Source of the DNA: Balneolaceae bacterium
GTDB lineage: Bacteria > Bacteroidota > Rhodothermia > Balneolales > Cyclonatronaceae
Length of the DNA: 42,771 nt
NCBI GenBank assembly: GCA_007694035.1
Contig: RECM01000249.1
Location: 1-42,771 of the forward strand
Direction: 5' to 3'
The notes under the pieces are model-generated. The model was not told where the DNA came from. It did no database searches and worked only from the letters and a program-made list of their open reading frames with translations. Both the position numbers and the translations under genes were made by a program. Each line of letters opens with the position of its first letter. Within the stretch, counting starts at the first letter, position 1. Shown here in pieces: positions 25,062 through 33,917 of the stretch.

Positions 25062-26420
25062 ATGAAAAGACAAAAAAAATCCATGTTTCTGGCTGTTCTG
25101 CCAATCCTGCTTGCAGTGAATATCATAGTTGGCCAGACATCGGTAGAAATTCCAACCCGACCGGTTGTTTATGTGATTGATGTGGAAGGGCTAATAGACA
25201 ACGGCCTGCATAAATACATACAGCGCGGGCTGGCTACGGCCGAGGCAAATAATGCCGACGGCGTGATTCTGCACATGGATACTTTTGGCGGCCTGGTTGA
25301 TGCCGCCGATAAAATCCGGAAAAATCTTCTTGATTCACCGCTAACCACCATCACCTTCATCGATAAAAATGCAGCGTCGGCCGGTGCACTCATCTCTCTT
25401 GCCACCGACTCCATTTTTATGGCTCCGGGCGCATCTATCGGGGCAGCGACCGTAGTGGAAGGGGGTTCTGGCGACAAAGCGTCCGAAAAAATGCAGAGTT
25501 ACATGAGGGGCCTTATGAGGGCAACCGCCGAGGCCAAAGGCCGGAACCCGCAGATCGCTGAAGCCATGGTCGACGAGTCCATCGAGATTGAGGGCATAAT
25601 AGCCGAAGGAAAACTGCTTACCCTGAGTACATCCGAAGCAATCAATTTCGGGGTAATCAACGGATCGTTCAGGACCAAGGATGAAATTCTCGCCCATATG
25701 GGCTGGCAAAACGCGGAAGTTGTTCATCTGCAGGAACTGTGGCAGGAGAGTGTTCTGCGGTTTCTGACCCACCCGGTTGTTAGCAGCATCATGATGCTGA
25801 TGATGCTTGGAGGGCTCTACTTTGAGCTGCAGTCGCCGGGAATAGGTTTTGCCGGAATGGTTGCCGGCGTCGGAGCAATGATGTTTTTTGCGCCATTGTA
25901 CATAATGGGCCTGGCACAGAGCTGGGAGATAGTCCTGTTTTTTATCGGGGTGGTATTGATCATTATCGAGATCTTTTTCATTCCGGGATTTGGTGTTGCC
26001 GGCGGGCTGGGTATATCACTTGTCATCTTTAGCCTGGGTGCATCACTCATAGGGAATGTTGGATTAAGGTTCCCGCCCATGGAGCATATAAGTATGGCGG
26101 TATGGACGCTGACCATAACCCTGGTGATCGGAATACTTCTGCTGATGTCGCTTGCACGGTATCTGCCACAGAACCAGATGTTCAGCAGGCTGGTCCTGAT
26201 GGAGTCGACCGACCGGAATACGGGATATACATCCGCAAAAAGCCTTGATGATCTGCTGGGAATGGAAGGAGTTACAATAACTCCACTCAGGCCTTCGGGC
26301 ATGATATTGGTCGACGACAGAAGAGTGGACGTGATATCGGACGGCGAATTTGTTGAAAACGGAGCACGCGTACGTGTTGTCGACACCGGAAGCAGCCGTG
26401 TGGTTGTTAAAAAGATATAA
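25062..26420 (+). CDS. NfeD-family membrane-bound serine protease
   Basis: A 452-residue protein of the long NfeD (ClpP-class) type. In order: signal/anchor segment (8-25), a ClpP-like protease domain (about 33-230), four membrane helices (about 235-365) and a C-terminal OB-fold domain (about 385-452, GVTITPLRPSGMILVDDRR). The catalytic serine is S106 in NAASAGALIS; K139 in GSGDKASEKM is a good candidate for the base. Long NfeD proteins are encoded with flotillin-like or stomatin-like partners, and this one is followed by floA 159 bases later. They are thought to process membrane-associated proteins. ATG at 25062 or 25083 is possible. Confidence 0.92.
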   Translation: MKRQKKSMFLAVLPILLAVNIIVGQTSVEIPTRPVVYVIDVEGLIDNGLHKYIQRGLATAEANNADGVILHMDTFGGLVDAADKIRKNLLDSPLTTITFIDKNAASAGALISLATDSIFMAPGASIGAATVVEGGSGDKASEKMQSYMRGLMRATAEAKGRNPQIAEAMVDESIEIEGIIAEGKLLTLSTSEAINFGVINGSFRTKDEILAHMGWQNAEVVHLQELWQESVLRFLTHPVVSSIMMLMMLGGLYFELQSPGIGFAGMVAGVGAMMFFAPLYIMGLAQSWEIVLFFIGVVLIIIEIFFIPGFGVAGGLGISLVIFSLGASLIGNVGLRFPPMEHISMAVWTLTITLVIGILLLMSLARYLPQNQMFSRLVLMESTDRNTGYTSAKSLDDLLGMEGVTITPLRPSGMILVDDRRVDVISDGEFVENGARVRVVDTGSSRVVVKKI

Positions 26421-26579
26421 GCGGAATCCGGTTTTAATTATCTTGTAAAAGCCACTATTTTTTAACCGGAAATAATGCGGCATTTGTTAAATTGTCGGGC
26501 ATATATTTTTGGCTGCTGAGCAAATGCATGGCATTGCCATCAATTACGGGTTTTTTATTAATCTTTTAATTTCACAATC

Positions 26580-27593
26580 ATGTTCGAAACAACTTTTGGA
26601 TTGATCATACTGGTTCTGGTAGTGATCTTTCTTTTCATGTTCTTCTATTTTGTTCCTGTAGGACTGTGGATCACGGCCTTTTTCTCAGGCGTTAGAGTAT
26701 CCATCGGGGTACTGATCGGGATGAGGCTGCGCACAGTGCCGCCGGCTCCCATCATTAAGGCGGTCATTACCGCGACCAAAGCCGGCCTGGTAATTGATAT
26801 AAGTAAGGTAGAGGCCCACTTTCTTGCAGGCGGAAATGTTCAGAAGGTAGTGCAGGCCCTGGTTTCTGCCGATAAAGCGAATCTTGGTCTGTCGTTTGAA
26901 CAGGCTACAGCCATCGACCTTGCCGGCCGGGATGTATTCGAAGCGGTTCAGATATCCGTAAACCCGAAAGTGATTGAAACGCCTATCATCACCGCTGTTG
27001 CCAAAGATGGTATTCAGGTGAAGGCCACCGCAAGGGTAACTGTAAGGGCCAACCTTGAACGCCTGGTGGGTGGTGCTACAGAAGAGACGATCCTTGCCCG
27101 GGTGGGTGAAGGTATTGTTACAACCGTTGGTTCGGCAAGAGATCACAAAGAGGTTCTTGAAAACCCCGACCAGATTTCCAGAACCGTGCTTCAGCGCGGC
27201 CTCGACAGCGGTACCGCATTTGAGATACTGTCCATCGACATTGCCGACGTGGACGTGGGCAACAACATCGGCGCAGCACTGCAGACCGATCAGGCCGAAG
27301 CCGACCTGAAAGTGGCCCGTGCCAAAGCGGAAGAGCGCCGGGCAATGGCCGTTGCCGTTGAGCAGGAAAACAAGGCAAAAATCCAGGAGATGCGTTCCAA
27401 GCTTATTGAAGCCGAAGCCCGCGTTCCGGAAGCTATTGCCGAAGCATTCCGCAGTGGTAACCTTGGTGTAATGGATTACTACAATATGCGCAATGTAATT
27501 TCAGACACCGACATGCGCCAGTCGATTGCCGGTAGCCAGGAGAAAGCCATCAAGCGCGATCAGGACGATCCGGGGCCGAAGGGCAAAAAGTAG
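26580..27593 (+). CDS. floA: Flotillin-like protein FloA
   Basis: A 337-residue scaffold protein of bacterial membrane microdomains. The N-terminal ~30 residues form a membrane hairpin, followed by the conserved [18 protein letters not shown], then the SPFH/PHB domain ([29 protein letters not shown]), a region rich in coiled-coil ([20 protein letters not shown]) and a charged tail. Sequence and length match FloA (about 330 residues) closely. It follows nfeD, the usual partner. A strong bidirectional hairpin terminator lies 20 bases after the stop. Its role is lateral organisation of signalling and secretion proteins. Confidence 0.95.
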   Translation: MFETTFGLIILVLVVIFLFMFFYFVPVGLWITAFFSGVRVSIGVLIGMRLRTVPPAPIIKAVITATKAGLVIDISKVEAHFLAGGNVQKVVQALVSADKANLGLSFEQATAIDLAGRDVFEAVQISVNPKVIETPIITAVAKDGIQVKATARVTVRANLERLVGGATEETILARVGEGIVTTVGSARDHKEVLENPDQISRTVLQRGLDSGTAFEILSIDIADVDVGNNIGAALQTDQAEADLKVARAKAEERRAMAVAVEQENKAKIQEMRSKLIEAEARVPEAIAEAFRSGNLGVMDYYNMRNVISDTDMRQSIAGSQEKAIKRDQDDPGPKGKK

Positions 27594-27613
27594 TCGTGTA
27601 GCGAAATAATTTT

Positions 27614-27648
27614 CAATAAAAAAGCCGCTTAAAGCGGCTTTTTTATTG
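27614..27648. terminator. Bidirectional terminator between floA and saccharopine-DH-like gene
   Basis: A 17-bp perfect palindrome, CAATAAAAAAGCCGCTT and its complement around a single A, has A-run and T-run tails on either side. It can stop transcription from floA (+) and from the convergent gene (-). Confidence 0.9.
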
Positions 27649-27661
27649 TGCAGAAACCCTG

Positions 27662-28825
27662 TCAGCCGGGTTCGAATTCAGTTTTGTGGATACTGATTCC
27701 TGTTTGCCGGATATCCTCAAAAAACTGATTTTTATCGATAACAAGCTCGGGAGGTCTTGCGCCACCCGTTGCCGGAAGCATATTGCTGGTCAGCTGCCGG
27801 GCAATCAACAAGGCCGGTATTGCGGTACAGGCCATCTGGGCGCTCATGTCGTTCTTATGGTCGTATTGGTGTACAATTTCGTAGTTCATTTGCACGTGCC
27901 GGCCTTCTTTAACGCCTTCAACGAGTACCTTTGCGAGCACAATATCTTCCACATTCTGTGGCAGGAATTTCTGAAGCTGCCTCACAAGCAGTTCGCGGTA
28001 GGTCAGGTTGGTCCGTACATCGATAATCTGTTTTGATGCAAGCCCGAGATTGATCAGAGTCCTCATGATATCACGGTGCCCGGGGTACCGGAGCGTTTTG
28101 AAATTGAGCTCGTTGACCCTGCCGTCGAGATGCCTTACCAGCGATGATGACTGCCCGCTGGTGTAGAAGGCCTCAAGCTCACCGATTTCGGGTTTAGTGG
28201 CAAAAGTCATGCTTTCGTAACCATCAAGCGAATTCACATGCACGGCTTTACCATTTTCTATCACACAAGCAGGATTCATGTACTCACTGAGCAGCCCCTG
28301 TACGGAAAAACTCAGATAATAGTTAAGAGGGGGTTCCGGGTTAACAGGCAAACCGGCTGCCCTGATATGGATTTTCCTCACACTTTCGAACTGTTCAAAA
28401 GCTTTCAGAACAAGAATGTTCAGAAGGCCGGGCGCGAGACCGGCGTTGGGGATCAGCCAGATACCCTCAGTGGATGCCTGTTCGTGCAGGCTCATCTGTT
28501 TTTCGAGTACTTTGTCGTCTGCCCCGAAATCGATGTAATGGATGCGGGCCTCAAGGGCAAGCTGTGCCAGATCAAAATTGTTCTTGTGGGGCAGGGCCGA
28601 TATAAGACAGTCGAAACCCTTAATCAGGCTTTTTACGGCCACCCGGTTTTCTATGCCCAGGCGGTGCGTTCTCAGTTTGGTACAATCCGACAGGTTTTGG
28701 CTTATCGCATTCAGAATGCTGCCGTTTCTGTCTATCAGGATTACGGAACTGGTACTGTCGTCGTTACAAAATAGTTTGGTAAGTGCTGTTCCCACAGCAC
28801 CGGCGCCGATAATTGCAATTTTCAT
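27662..28825 (-). CDS. Saccharopine dehydrogenase family protein
   Basis: A 387-residue NAD(P)-dependent enzyme. The N-terminal Rossmann motif is AIIGAGAVGTALTKLF; the middle has the family phrase IPNAGLAPGLLNILVLKAFEQF, and the C-terminal domain contains LRYPGHRDIMRTLINLGL. Lysine 6-dehydrogenase (about 385 residues) and carboxynorspermidine-type enzymes share this fold and length, so oxidation or reductive amination of a lysine-derived compound is possible. With lat in the same window, lysine or aminoadipate-semialdehyde metabolism is attractive but unproven. The track start (28852) precedes the Rossmann strand by nine residues; ATG at 28825 is preferred. Confidence 0.85.
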   Translation of the reverse strand: MKIAIIGAGAVGTALTKLFCNDDSTSSVILIDRNGSILNAISQNLSDCTKLRTHRLGIENRVAVKSLIKGFDCLISALPHKNNFDLAQLALEARIHYIDFGADDKVLEKQMSLHEQASTEGIWLIPNAGLAPGLLNILVLKAFEQFESVRKIHIRAAGLPVNPEPPLNYYLSFSVQGLLSEYMNPACVIENGKAVHVNSLDGYESMTFATKPEIGELEAFYTSGQSSSLVRHLDGRVNELNFKTLRYPGHRDIMRTLINLGLASKQIIDVRTNLTYRELLVRQLQKFLPQNVEDIVLAKVLVEGVKEGRHVQMNYEIVHQYDHKNDMSAQMACTAIPALLIARQLTSNMLPATGGARPPELVIDKNQFFEDIRQTGISIHKTEFEPG

Positions 28826-29000
28826 TGGTGAGTTCTCTCGGTACTCCTTCAATTAATGTATGCTGATTCAATAATAAAATGAACCTGTATTAGTTGTATA
28901 TTACGAAACAGTTAAAATACAGCTATTTTCAATGATGATACAGCGGTTTTAACGTGTTTTGTAATACCTTGTTCTTTGATTCGTTGTAGAATAAGCACTT

Positions 29001-29369
29001 GGGGATGTACTTGGTTTCGACGGGCTGAGTACTATCACAGGTTGCATGCCGAGTTTACCCCTTATGTACTCGTAAAAAAACCTTTGGGATACTTAATTGT
29101 AAAAGGCAACTCTTACGATTACCGAATGGCTGCCTAACAGCCGTTCCGTTCTGTCTGCTGCCCGCCCGGCGGCGGTTTGCAGAGCGACGCTAATGCCGGG
29201 CTGGCAACAACTATCGGCTGTGTAGTTGGTGCGAGAAATTAGCAGCCTGGCTTCAGGGCGCTGTGCTGTCCGGCTACCCCTGAAGTAAGATTCAACCCGA
29301 CAGATAAGCATGTAGACGCTTGCTGGTTTGCCTTCCCGGACCCGGGTTCGACTCCCGGCATCTCCACCA
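29001..29369 (+). ncRNA. ssrA: tmRNA (transfer-messenger RNA)
   Basis: The 5' end GGGGATGTACTTGGTTTCGACGGG and the 3' end GGGTTCGACTCCCGGCATCTCC plus ACCA form the tRNA-like acceptor and T arm (GGGGATG pairs with CATCTCC). The resume codon is GGC at 29104. The proteolysis tag reads GNSYDYRMAA and stops at TAA 29134-29136. The length of 369 bases is normal. tmRNA rescues stalled ribosomes with SmpB and marks the product for degradation. CCA is encoded. The tag ends in MAA rather than the usual LAA. Confidence 0.96.
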
Positions 29370-29373
29370 TATG

Positions 29374-29415
29374 AAAAAGCCTTTGTAATGATCCATATTG
29401 CAAAGGCTTTTTTTA
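29374..29415 (+). terminator. Terminator of tmRNA
   Basis: AAAAAGCCTTTG and CAAAGGCTTTTTTT form a 12-bp stem around a 15-base loop, ending in a T-run, four bases after the tmRNA CCA end. Confidence 0.88.
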
Positions 29416-29458
29416 TTGATGGAAACATTTAGTTGGAAATGATGAGTTCTCGTTTCAT

Positions 29459-29926
29459 ATGGATGATAATTTTTTCAATATTTCAGAAGCTGAAGATAAT
29501 GTGAGCAGTCTTTTAAAAGAAAAAATTGTTGACCTTGAGATACAAAGAATTTTAAGGGTTCAAAGGAATAATGAATTATTTTACTTAGATTTTAGTGTCG
29601 AACAATCTGAAATAAGCGATTATTTGCTTGATTCACATGCAAACCATACAAAACCACAAAAAGAAATTATTCAGGTTTACGACAGTAACTTTAATCTTTT
29701 GGGCTCAAGTCGAACATCAGATATTGGTAATAAAGATGGCAATGTTAGACTATTGAGTTGTACCTCAGATAATGTTTTGTCGTGCGTTGAAGATCATTGT
29801 GAAGATGCTGGACCTCTTTTATGTGCGGGCTGCCTTGTAGGTTGGAAATGGTGTTTAACAACATTGACAGTTATATGCGCAGCTGAGGTAGCATTTGAGG
29901 TTGAACGTGATATATATTGTGAATAA
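29459..29926 (+). CDS. Candidate precursor of a cysteine-rich C-terminal peptide (halocin C8-like pattern)
   Basis: A 155-residue AT-rich protein that I cannot assign with certainty. Residues 1-98 are hydrophilic with no cysteine. All eight cysteines (101, 109, 114, 122, 125, 132, 140, 154) lie in the last 55 residues, which are also hydrophobic (LLCAGCLVGWKWCLTTLTVIC). A cysteine-free pro-part followed by a compact Cys-rich hydrophobic core recalls halocin C8 precursors and their bacterial relatives, where the C-terminal peptide is released as a bacteriocin and the N-terminal part can give immunity. There is no classical signal peptide. A small membrane protein follows 22 bases later. It lies directly behind tmRNA, an insertion hot spot. 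Antimicrobial activity is inference. Confidence 0.55.
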   Translation: MDDNFFNISEAEDNVSSLLKEKIVDLEIQRILRVQRNNELFYLDFSVEQSEISDYLLDSHANHTKPQKEIIQVYDSNFNLLGSSRTSDIGNKDGNVRLLSCTSDNVLSCVEDHCEDAGPLLCAGCLVGWKWCLTTLTVICAAEVAFEVERDIYCE

Positions 29927-29948
29927 TAATAAATAAACGGTTTATACT

Positions 29949-30260
29949 ATGAATATGATTGCTTTAATTCTTTTGATAGTACTGGTTGTATTTGGATATC
30001 GCATATACCAGTTAAAAAATTATCTAAATGAACTTGAACATTACAGTGACTTAAGATTGATTCTCCCCCTAGGATTTTATATCAGAACATCTATTGGAAT
30101 GTTCTGCCTAAGTTTATTTTTAATAGCACTTAGTCCTGTTCCTGCCCTTTATGCAGTTACAGCTGTATTTGGTGTCTTAATTGATACTCTATTTACTGTT
30201 TTATTTTATTCAGCTAAGTATAGTAGGAAGCATGCCAGTTCTTCAATGGTTCATGCATGA
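29949..30260 (+). CDS. Small membrane protein, possible immunity/partner protein
   Basis: A 103-residue protein with three hydrophobic stretches (residues ~3-18, ~48-68 and ~69-92) and a short basic tail. Unrecognised family. It starts 22 bases after the cysteine-rich protein and shares its low GC, and both end before one hairpin terminator, so they form an operon. Small membrane proteins next to peptide precursors often give self-immunity or help export. Here this is only a context-based guess. Confidence 0.6.
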   Translation: MNMIALILLIVLVVFGYRIYQLKNYLNELEHYSDLRLILPLGFYIRTSIGMFCLSLFLIALSPVPALYAVTAVFGVLIDTLFTVLFYSAKYSRKHASSSMVHA

Positions 30261-30331
30261 TAAGAACTTCTAACACCGGTCAGACATCTTATTGATGGTG
30301 TGAGAAAACCATTTTTTAAAATACACAATTC

Positions 30332-30372
30332 ATAAAGTGCACAGGGTTTTATTCCTTGTGCACTTTATCTTT
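30332..30372 (+). terminator. Terminator of the cysteine-rich peptide operon
   Basis: A 12-bp perfect stem, ATAAAGTGCACA and TGTGCACTTTAT, has a GGG...CC-capped 13-base loop and is followed by CTTTT. It is placed 70 bases after the small membrane protein gene. Confidence 0.75.
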
Positions 30373-30756
30373 TATCTATACTTCATAATATTCACTACTT
30401 AACGAGGGTAAGCGATTGAAGTAGCTTGAGATAGTTGACTGACCCATAAATTATTTGGCAATTAATATCATTTCGGTTTTGCTGTGATCAACCATGCCGG
30501 TGAGTAAGTGGAAGATATATGTAGATTTTGCTGCAGTACACTTTAAACGAGATCCATAGAATTGGTTTAATAGCCATACCCATATATCAAAGTGATAAAT
30601 GGTTATAATAGACCCATTCAGACCACCATATTTCATTCGAGATTTGCCCGTAATAGCTGTTTGACCGATTTGGTGAATACTGTTTAACCAAAGGGTTCAG
30701 AGCGCTTAGAAGCTAAATTCGAGGTCCTTGATGAAAGTGCTTCTTCAGCAGCCTGA
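30373..30756. other. Gene-poor AT-rich stretch, 384 bases
   Basis: No supported gene. The 61-codon reverse ORF at 30451-30636 (MKYGGLNGSI...) shows no domain I can name and could be debris of an older gene. No repeats or hairpins stand out. Confidence 0.4.
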
Positions 30757-31182
30757 TTACAGTGTAATAGGTGGGTCTACTTCCAAGGAATTAATCACTT
30801 GGATTAATTCATCAATATTGCCAAAATCAATCGGTACAGCTCTATTCTTATCAATCAAAAGACTATTCCCTCTTGTTGTCGGTTCATTCCAATACTTTTC
30901 AGGATGATCCAAACACGCAACAATTCTTTTATTTTTCTCCGCAAATCCAACGGTATGCATAGTTCCCCTTTTAACATCAGTTTCTACAACTACAATACAG
31001 TTACTTAGTCCAGCTTGAATTCTATTCCGTTGTACAAATGAATTTTTAGACAAGTTATCCCCCACAGAATATTCTGATAGAAGTACTCCACTGTATTCCA
31101 GCAATTTCTCAGCCAGTTCGATATTCACCTTCGGGTAGATCCGATTGAGACCTTGTGCTAATATAAAGTAGCCGGTAATCAT
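30757..31182 (-). pseudogene. Truncated DprA-like (DNA processing protein) fragment
   Basis: 141 residues match the C-terminal half of the DprA/Smf Rossmann-like domain: ILAQGLNRIYP, LLSEYSVG, NSFVQRNRIQAGLS (the F-x-x-RNRI-x-AGLS motif) and GTMHTVGFAEKNKRIV. Full DprA proteins have another ~120 or more residues ahead, including the G-S/G-R-x-x-x-D part. Homology-like codons (SAIKRA) continue upstream of the only ATG, to about 31210, and a stop is met in frame near 31265. So the N-terminal half is lost or replaced. DprA loads RecA on incoming single-stranded DNA; this fragment alone is unlikely to work fully. It is AT-rich like the rest of the patch behind tmRNA. A short stand-alone DprA-like protein is the alternative. 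Confidence 0.65.
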
Positions 31183-31401
31183 GGCCCGCTTAATGGCACT
31201 GCAGATATGTCCCTTTTCGGATATCCGGAGAGGGCAGGGAAGGTGCTTTTCTGAATCTGTTTGTTATTACTGAAAAAAATAAGGTAACGGAATAAAACAA
31301 AGCTATATGAAAGTTTCAAAATAGTTATATATTATTTCATGTTTATTGTTCCTTGTTCTAGCCCGTAATAACCTATAGTGCAAATCCCTAAATGCCAACC
31401 C

Positions 31402-33117
31402 ATGAGTCGATTTGATTACACCAAAATTATATTAGCAACACTTGTTGCCTGCCTTGCAATGCCTGTTTTTAATCAGGCACTTACCCGGGCCCAGACTGTA
31501 TTTACCTACACCGAATCGGACGAGATCATTGCCAATCCGGAGCGGGGCCTGCAGAAATACTCCATAACCAACAATACCTATTACACATCGGAAAACTACT
31601 CCAATATCAATGAAAGTACTCTGACAGGCTGGAGAACCGGCCCTGAAAAGGTGACCGTGATTTACCGGTATTTTTTGCTCGGCAATTTCATGGATACAGT
31701 AATATCCGAAACGTATCTGAACAATATACAGCTCGACTTCGACCGGATCCGCAACGCCGGGCTGAAGGTGCTCGTGCGTTTTTCCTACACCAACCGCCAG
31801 TCGACCGCTCCCCAGCAGCCGGTTAAGGCCATGATCCTGCAGCATATTGAACAGCTTGGCCCGGTGCTTGAGCGGAACAAAGATGTGATTGTTGCCCAGC
31901 AGGCCGGTTTCATCGGTACCTGGGGCGAATGGTATTATACCAATTCCACCGAATTCGGTACCGATGGCAATATCATTCCGACACAGTGGCAGAACAGGAA
32001 AGAGGTGGTAGATGCCATGCTGGCCGCCACACCATCCGGGATACCCCTGCAGGTGCGTTACCCGCAGGCTAAAATTACCATGTACGGAACAACGGCACTT
32101 ACCGCTGAAACCGCCTACTCCGACAGCCCCCAGGCCAGGATCGGTTTTTACAACGATGCCTTCCTGAACGTTTGGGGCGATATGGGTACCTACAGAAATA
32201 CCGGACAATTTGGTAACCCGGTTGGTACCTCCGACTATGAGTTTCTCGCCAATGAAACACAGTACCTGCCCATGACCGGCGAAACGAACGGATTGAATCC
32301 CCCGCGCACCAACGGTGATAATGCCGTAGTGGAAATGGATCTGACCAACTGGTCGATCATAAACCGCGACTACCACTCCTCTGTTATCAACGGGTGGATT
32401 GACTCCGGGCATTTTGAAGTGATGCTTAAGTACCTGGGGTACCGTTTTGTTTTGAGAAAGGCCACATTCGAGCAGAATGGTGAAAATATTGACGTAACGC
32501 TTGCCATGGATAACACAGGCTACGCCCGGCCATTTCTCAAACGCGATGCGTGGCTTGTTTTCCGCAATTTGATTACCGAAGAGGAACAATCTTTCCCGGC
32601 ACCCGGCGATCTGCGCACCTGGCACGGCGATTTTGATGTGGTAACTCCTGTAGAAGTTTCATTGCTCGACGACGGAATCTATGAGGTTTACCTGAGTATA
32701 CCCGACCTTCATCTTGGCGACCGTCCGGAGTATGCTATCCGGCTGGCCAACGAAGACGTCTGGGATCCGGAAACCGGCCGCAACCTGCTGGGATACATTG
32801 AGATTGAAGATTCCGCGCTGGCCGTTTCCATTGAGGAGGATGTATATCTGCCCCAGGGGGCGCTGCTGCATCAAAACTACCCCAATCCGTTCAATCCCGG
32901 CACAATGATCGCTTTTGATCTGGCCGAGAGTGGCCCGGTGCGGATCACCATCTATGATATTACCGGGCGCTTGATAAAGGAGCTGCAGAACGGTGTGTTT
33001 CCTGCCGGGGAACATGCCCTGCGATGGGATTCATCCGGCATCAGTTCGGGCATATACCTTGTGAGGCTTGATGCAGCCGGTTTTTCGCAGACCATCAGAT
33101 CAACCCTGTTAAAATAA
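31402..33117 (+). CDS. Secreted DUF4874/DUF4832 protein with T9SS type A sorting domain
   Basis: A 571-residue secreted protein. After a signal peptide (residues 1-~30, ending ALTRAQ) comes a DUF4874 barrel-like domain (NPERGLQKYSITNN, then YRYFLLGNF and VLVRFSYTN). The next part is DUF4832 (GTWGEWYYTNSTEFG, QVRYPQAKI), ending in a beta-sandwich. The last ~85 residues are a type A T9SS C-terminal domain: LHQNYPNPFNPGTMIAFDL and ITGRLIKELQNG, ending in LVRLDAAGFSQTIRS. The DUF4874/4832 pair resembles TIM-barrel glycoside hydrolases and is presumed to act on sugars. The start was moved from GTG 31378 to ATG 31402. The organism must have a T9SS for this to be exported. Confidence 0.87.
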   Translation: MSRFDYTKIILATLVACLAMPVFNQALTRAQTVFTYTESDEIIANPERGLQKYSITNNTYYTSENYSNINESTLTGWRTGPEKVTVIYRYFLLGNFMDTVISETYLNNIQLDFDRIRNAGLKVLVRFSYTNRQSTAPQQPVKAMILQHIEQLGPVLERNKDVIVAQQAGFIGTWGEWYYTNSTEFGTDGNIIPTQWQNRKEVVDAMLAATPSGIPLQVRYPQAKITMYGTTALTAETAYSDSPQARIGFYNDAFLNVWGDMGTYRNTGQFGNPVGTSDYEFLANETQYLPMTGETNGLNPPRTNGDNAVVEMDLTNWSIINRDYHSSVINGWIDSGHFEVMLKYLGYRFVLRKATFEQNGENIDVTLAMDNTGYARPFLKRDAWLVFRNLITEEEQSFPAPGDLRTWHGDFDVVTPVEVSLLDDGIYEVYLSIPDLHLGDRPEYAIRLANEDVWDPETGRNLLGYIEIEDSALAVSIEEDVYLPQGALLHQNYPNPFNPGTMIAFDLAESGPVRITIYDITGRLIKELQNGVFPAGEHALRWDSSGISSGIYLVRLDAAGFSQTIRSTLLK

Positions 33118-33223
33118 TCGGCCGCTCTAACGCAAATAAATTTGGTTCAGCGTACTGGCGCCTGCCCTGCAGATGGTTTGGTTTTTGTGGCTGCATCCTG
33201 ATCGGCAGGGTATATTCCTGTAC

Positions 33224-33853
33224 CTACAGATATACATTAACGCCAAGTTTAAGGGGCACATAGTGCGTTCGCGTACGCGGTGTGTATCCGTAACGGTAGC
33301 CAAGTTCGGAAAAGAGGCTGGTTGAAGGCCAGAAGCGCATTTCCAGTCCACCGGTCAATCCCGCCGAGAAGCCCGATTTTGAGCTGCCGGGTGCAGTCAG
33401 TTCCTGACCGTTTTCCCCCACATTAATGTCGCCGATCTCTACATACATCATGCCGCCGCTGATGCCGGCATACAGAAGAAACTCTCTGTTCAGGGGAAGA
33501 AAGTAGAGGGCCGCCCCCGACAGGTTCATGGTACTTGAGGTGTTATTGGTGATTTTGTACTGACTTTCCGGGTAATTGTTTTGCCCGCGGAAGCGGGCCC
33601 TGCGGAATGAATACATGCTGTAATCTATTTCAGCCCTGAGCTGAATGTTTTCAGTAATGAAATAGCCGGTCTGGAATCCGGTGATGAATCCGATACCCCA
33701 GTATTCGGTGAGCCGTTCCGCCCCTGTTGGTACAACAGGTCCCGTATAAAAACCAAGGCTGAAACGGGGGGCGTCATCTGTAATGCCAGCTTTTGATGAA
33801 AAAGGCATTGAAACTAGAAGTACGACGATGGTTGTAAAGTAAAGTGTTTTCAT
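33224..33853 (-). CDS. Outer-membrane beta-barrel protein (porin-like)
   Basis: A 209-residue protein with a signal peptide (MKTLYFTTIVVLLVSMPFSSKA) followed by alternating hydrophobic strands typical of an 8-stranded barrel: FSLGFYTGPVVP, GFITGFQTGYFITENIQLRAEIDYSMYSF and SGFSAGLTGGLEMRFWPS. The terminal strand ends in aromatic-rich LGVNVYL. Family is OmpA/OmpW-like, function unknown. The track's start (34006) is 51 residues too early and overlaps the upstream gene; ATG at 33853 is the proper start, 64 bases after the stop of the large outer-membrane gene. The two probably form an operon. Confidence 0.82.
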   Translation of the reverse strand: MKTLYFTTIVVLLVSMPFSSKAGITDDAPRFSLGFYTGPVVPTGAERLTEYWGIGFITGFQTGYFITENIQLRAEIDYSMYSFRRARFRGQNNYPESQYKITNNTSSTMNLSGAALYFLPLNREFLLYAGISGGMMYVEIGDINVGENGQELTAPGSSKSGFSAGLTGGLEMRFWPSTSLFSELGYRYGYTPRTRTHYVPLKLGVNVYL

Positions 33854-33917
33854 GAATGGCTGTCTGTGTAAATACTGTGGTAGCAATAATATTGACAGGG
33901 GCGTTAGTGTGCAAATG

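Noticed and set aside
30451-30636. Reverse 61-codon ORF in the tmRNA island
   Set aside because: No family, start signal or conserved feature seen; kept only as a note for that stretch.
29001-31400. Complete prophage or integrative element behind tmRNA
   Set aside because: No integrase, phage gene or duplicated tmRNA 3' end is visible; only AT-richness and odd genes support an insertion.
31432-32625. Reverse ORF of 397 codons
   Set aside because: Shadow of the DUF4874/DUF4832 gene, which carries a signal peptide and sorting domain.
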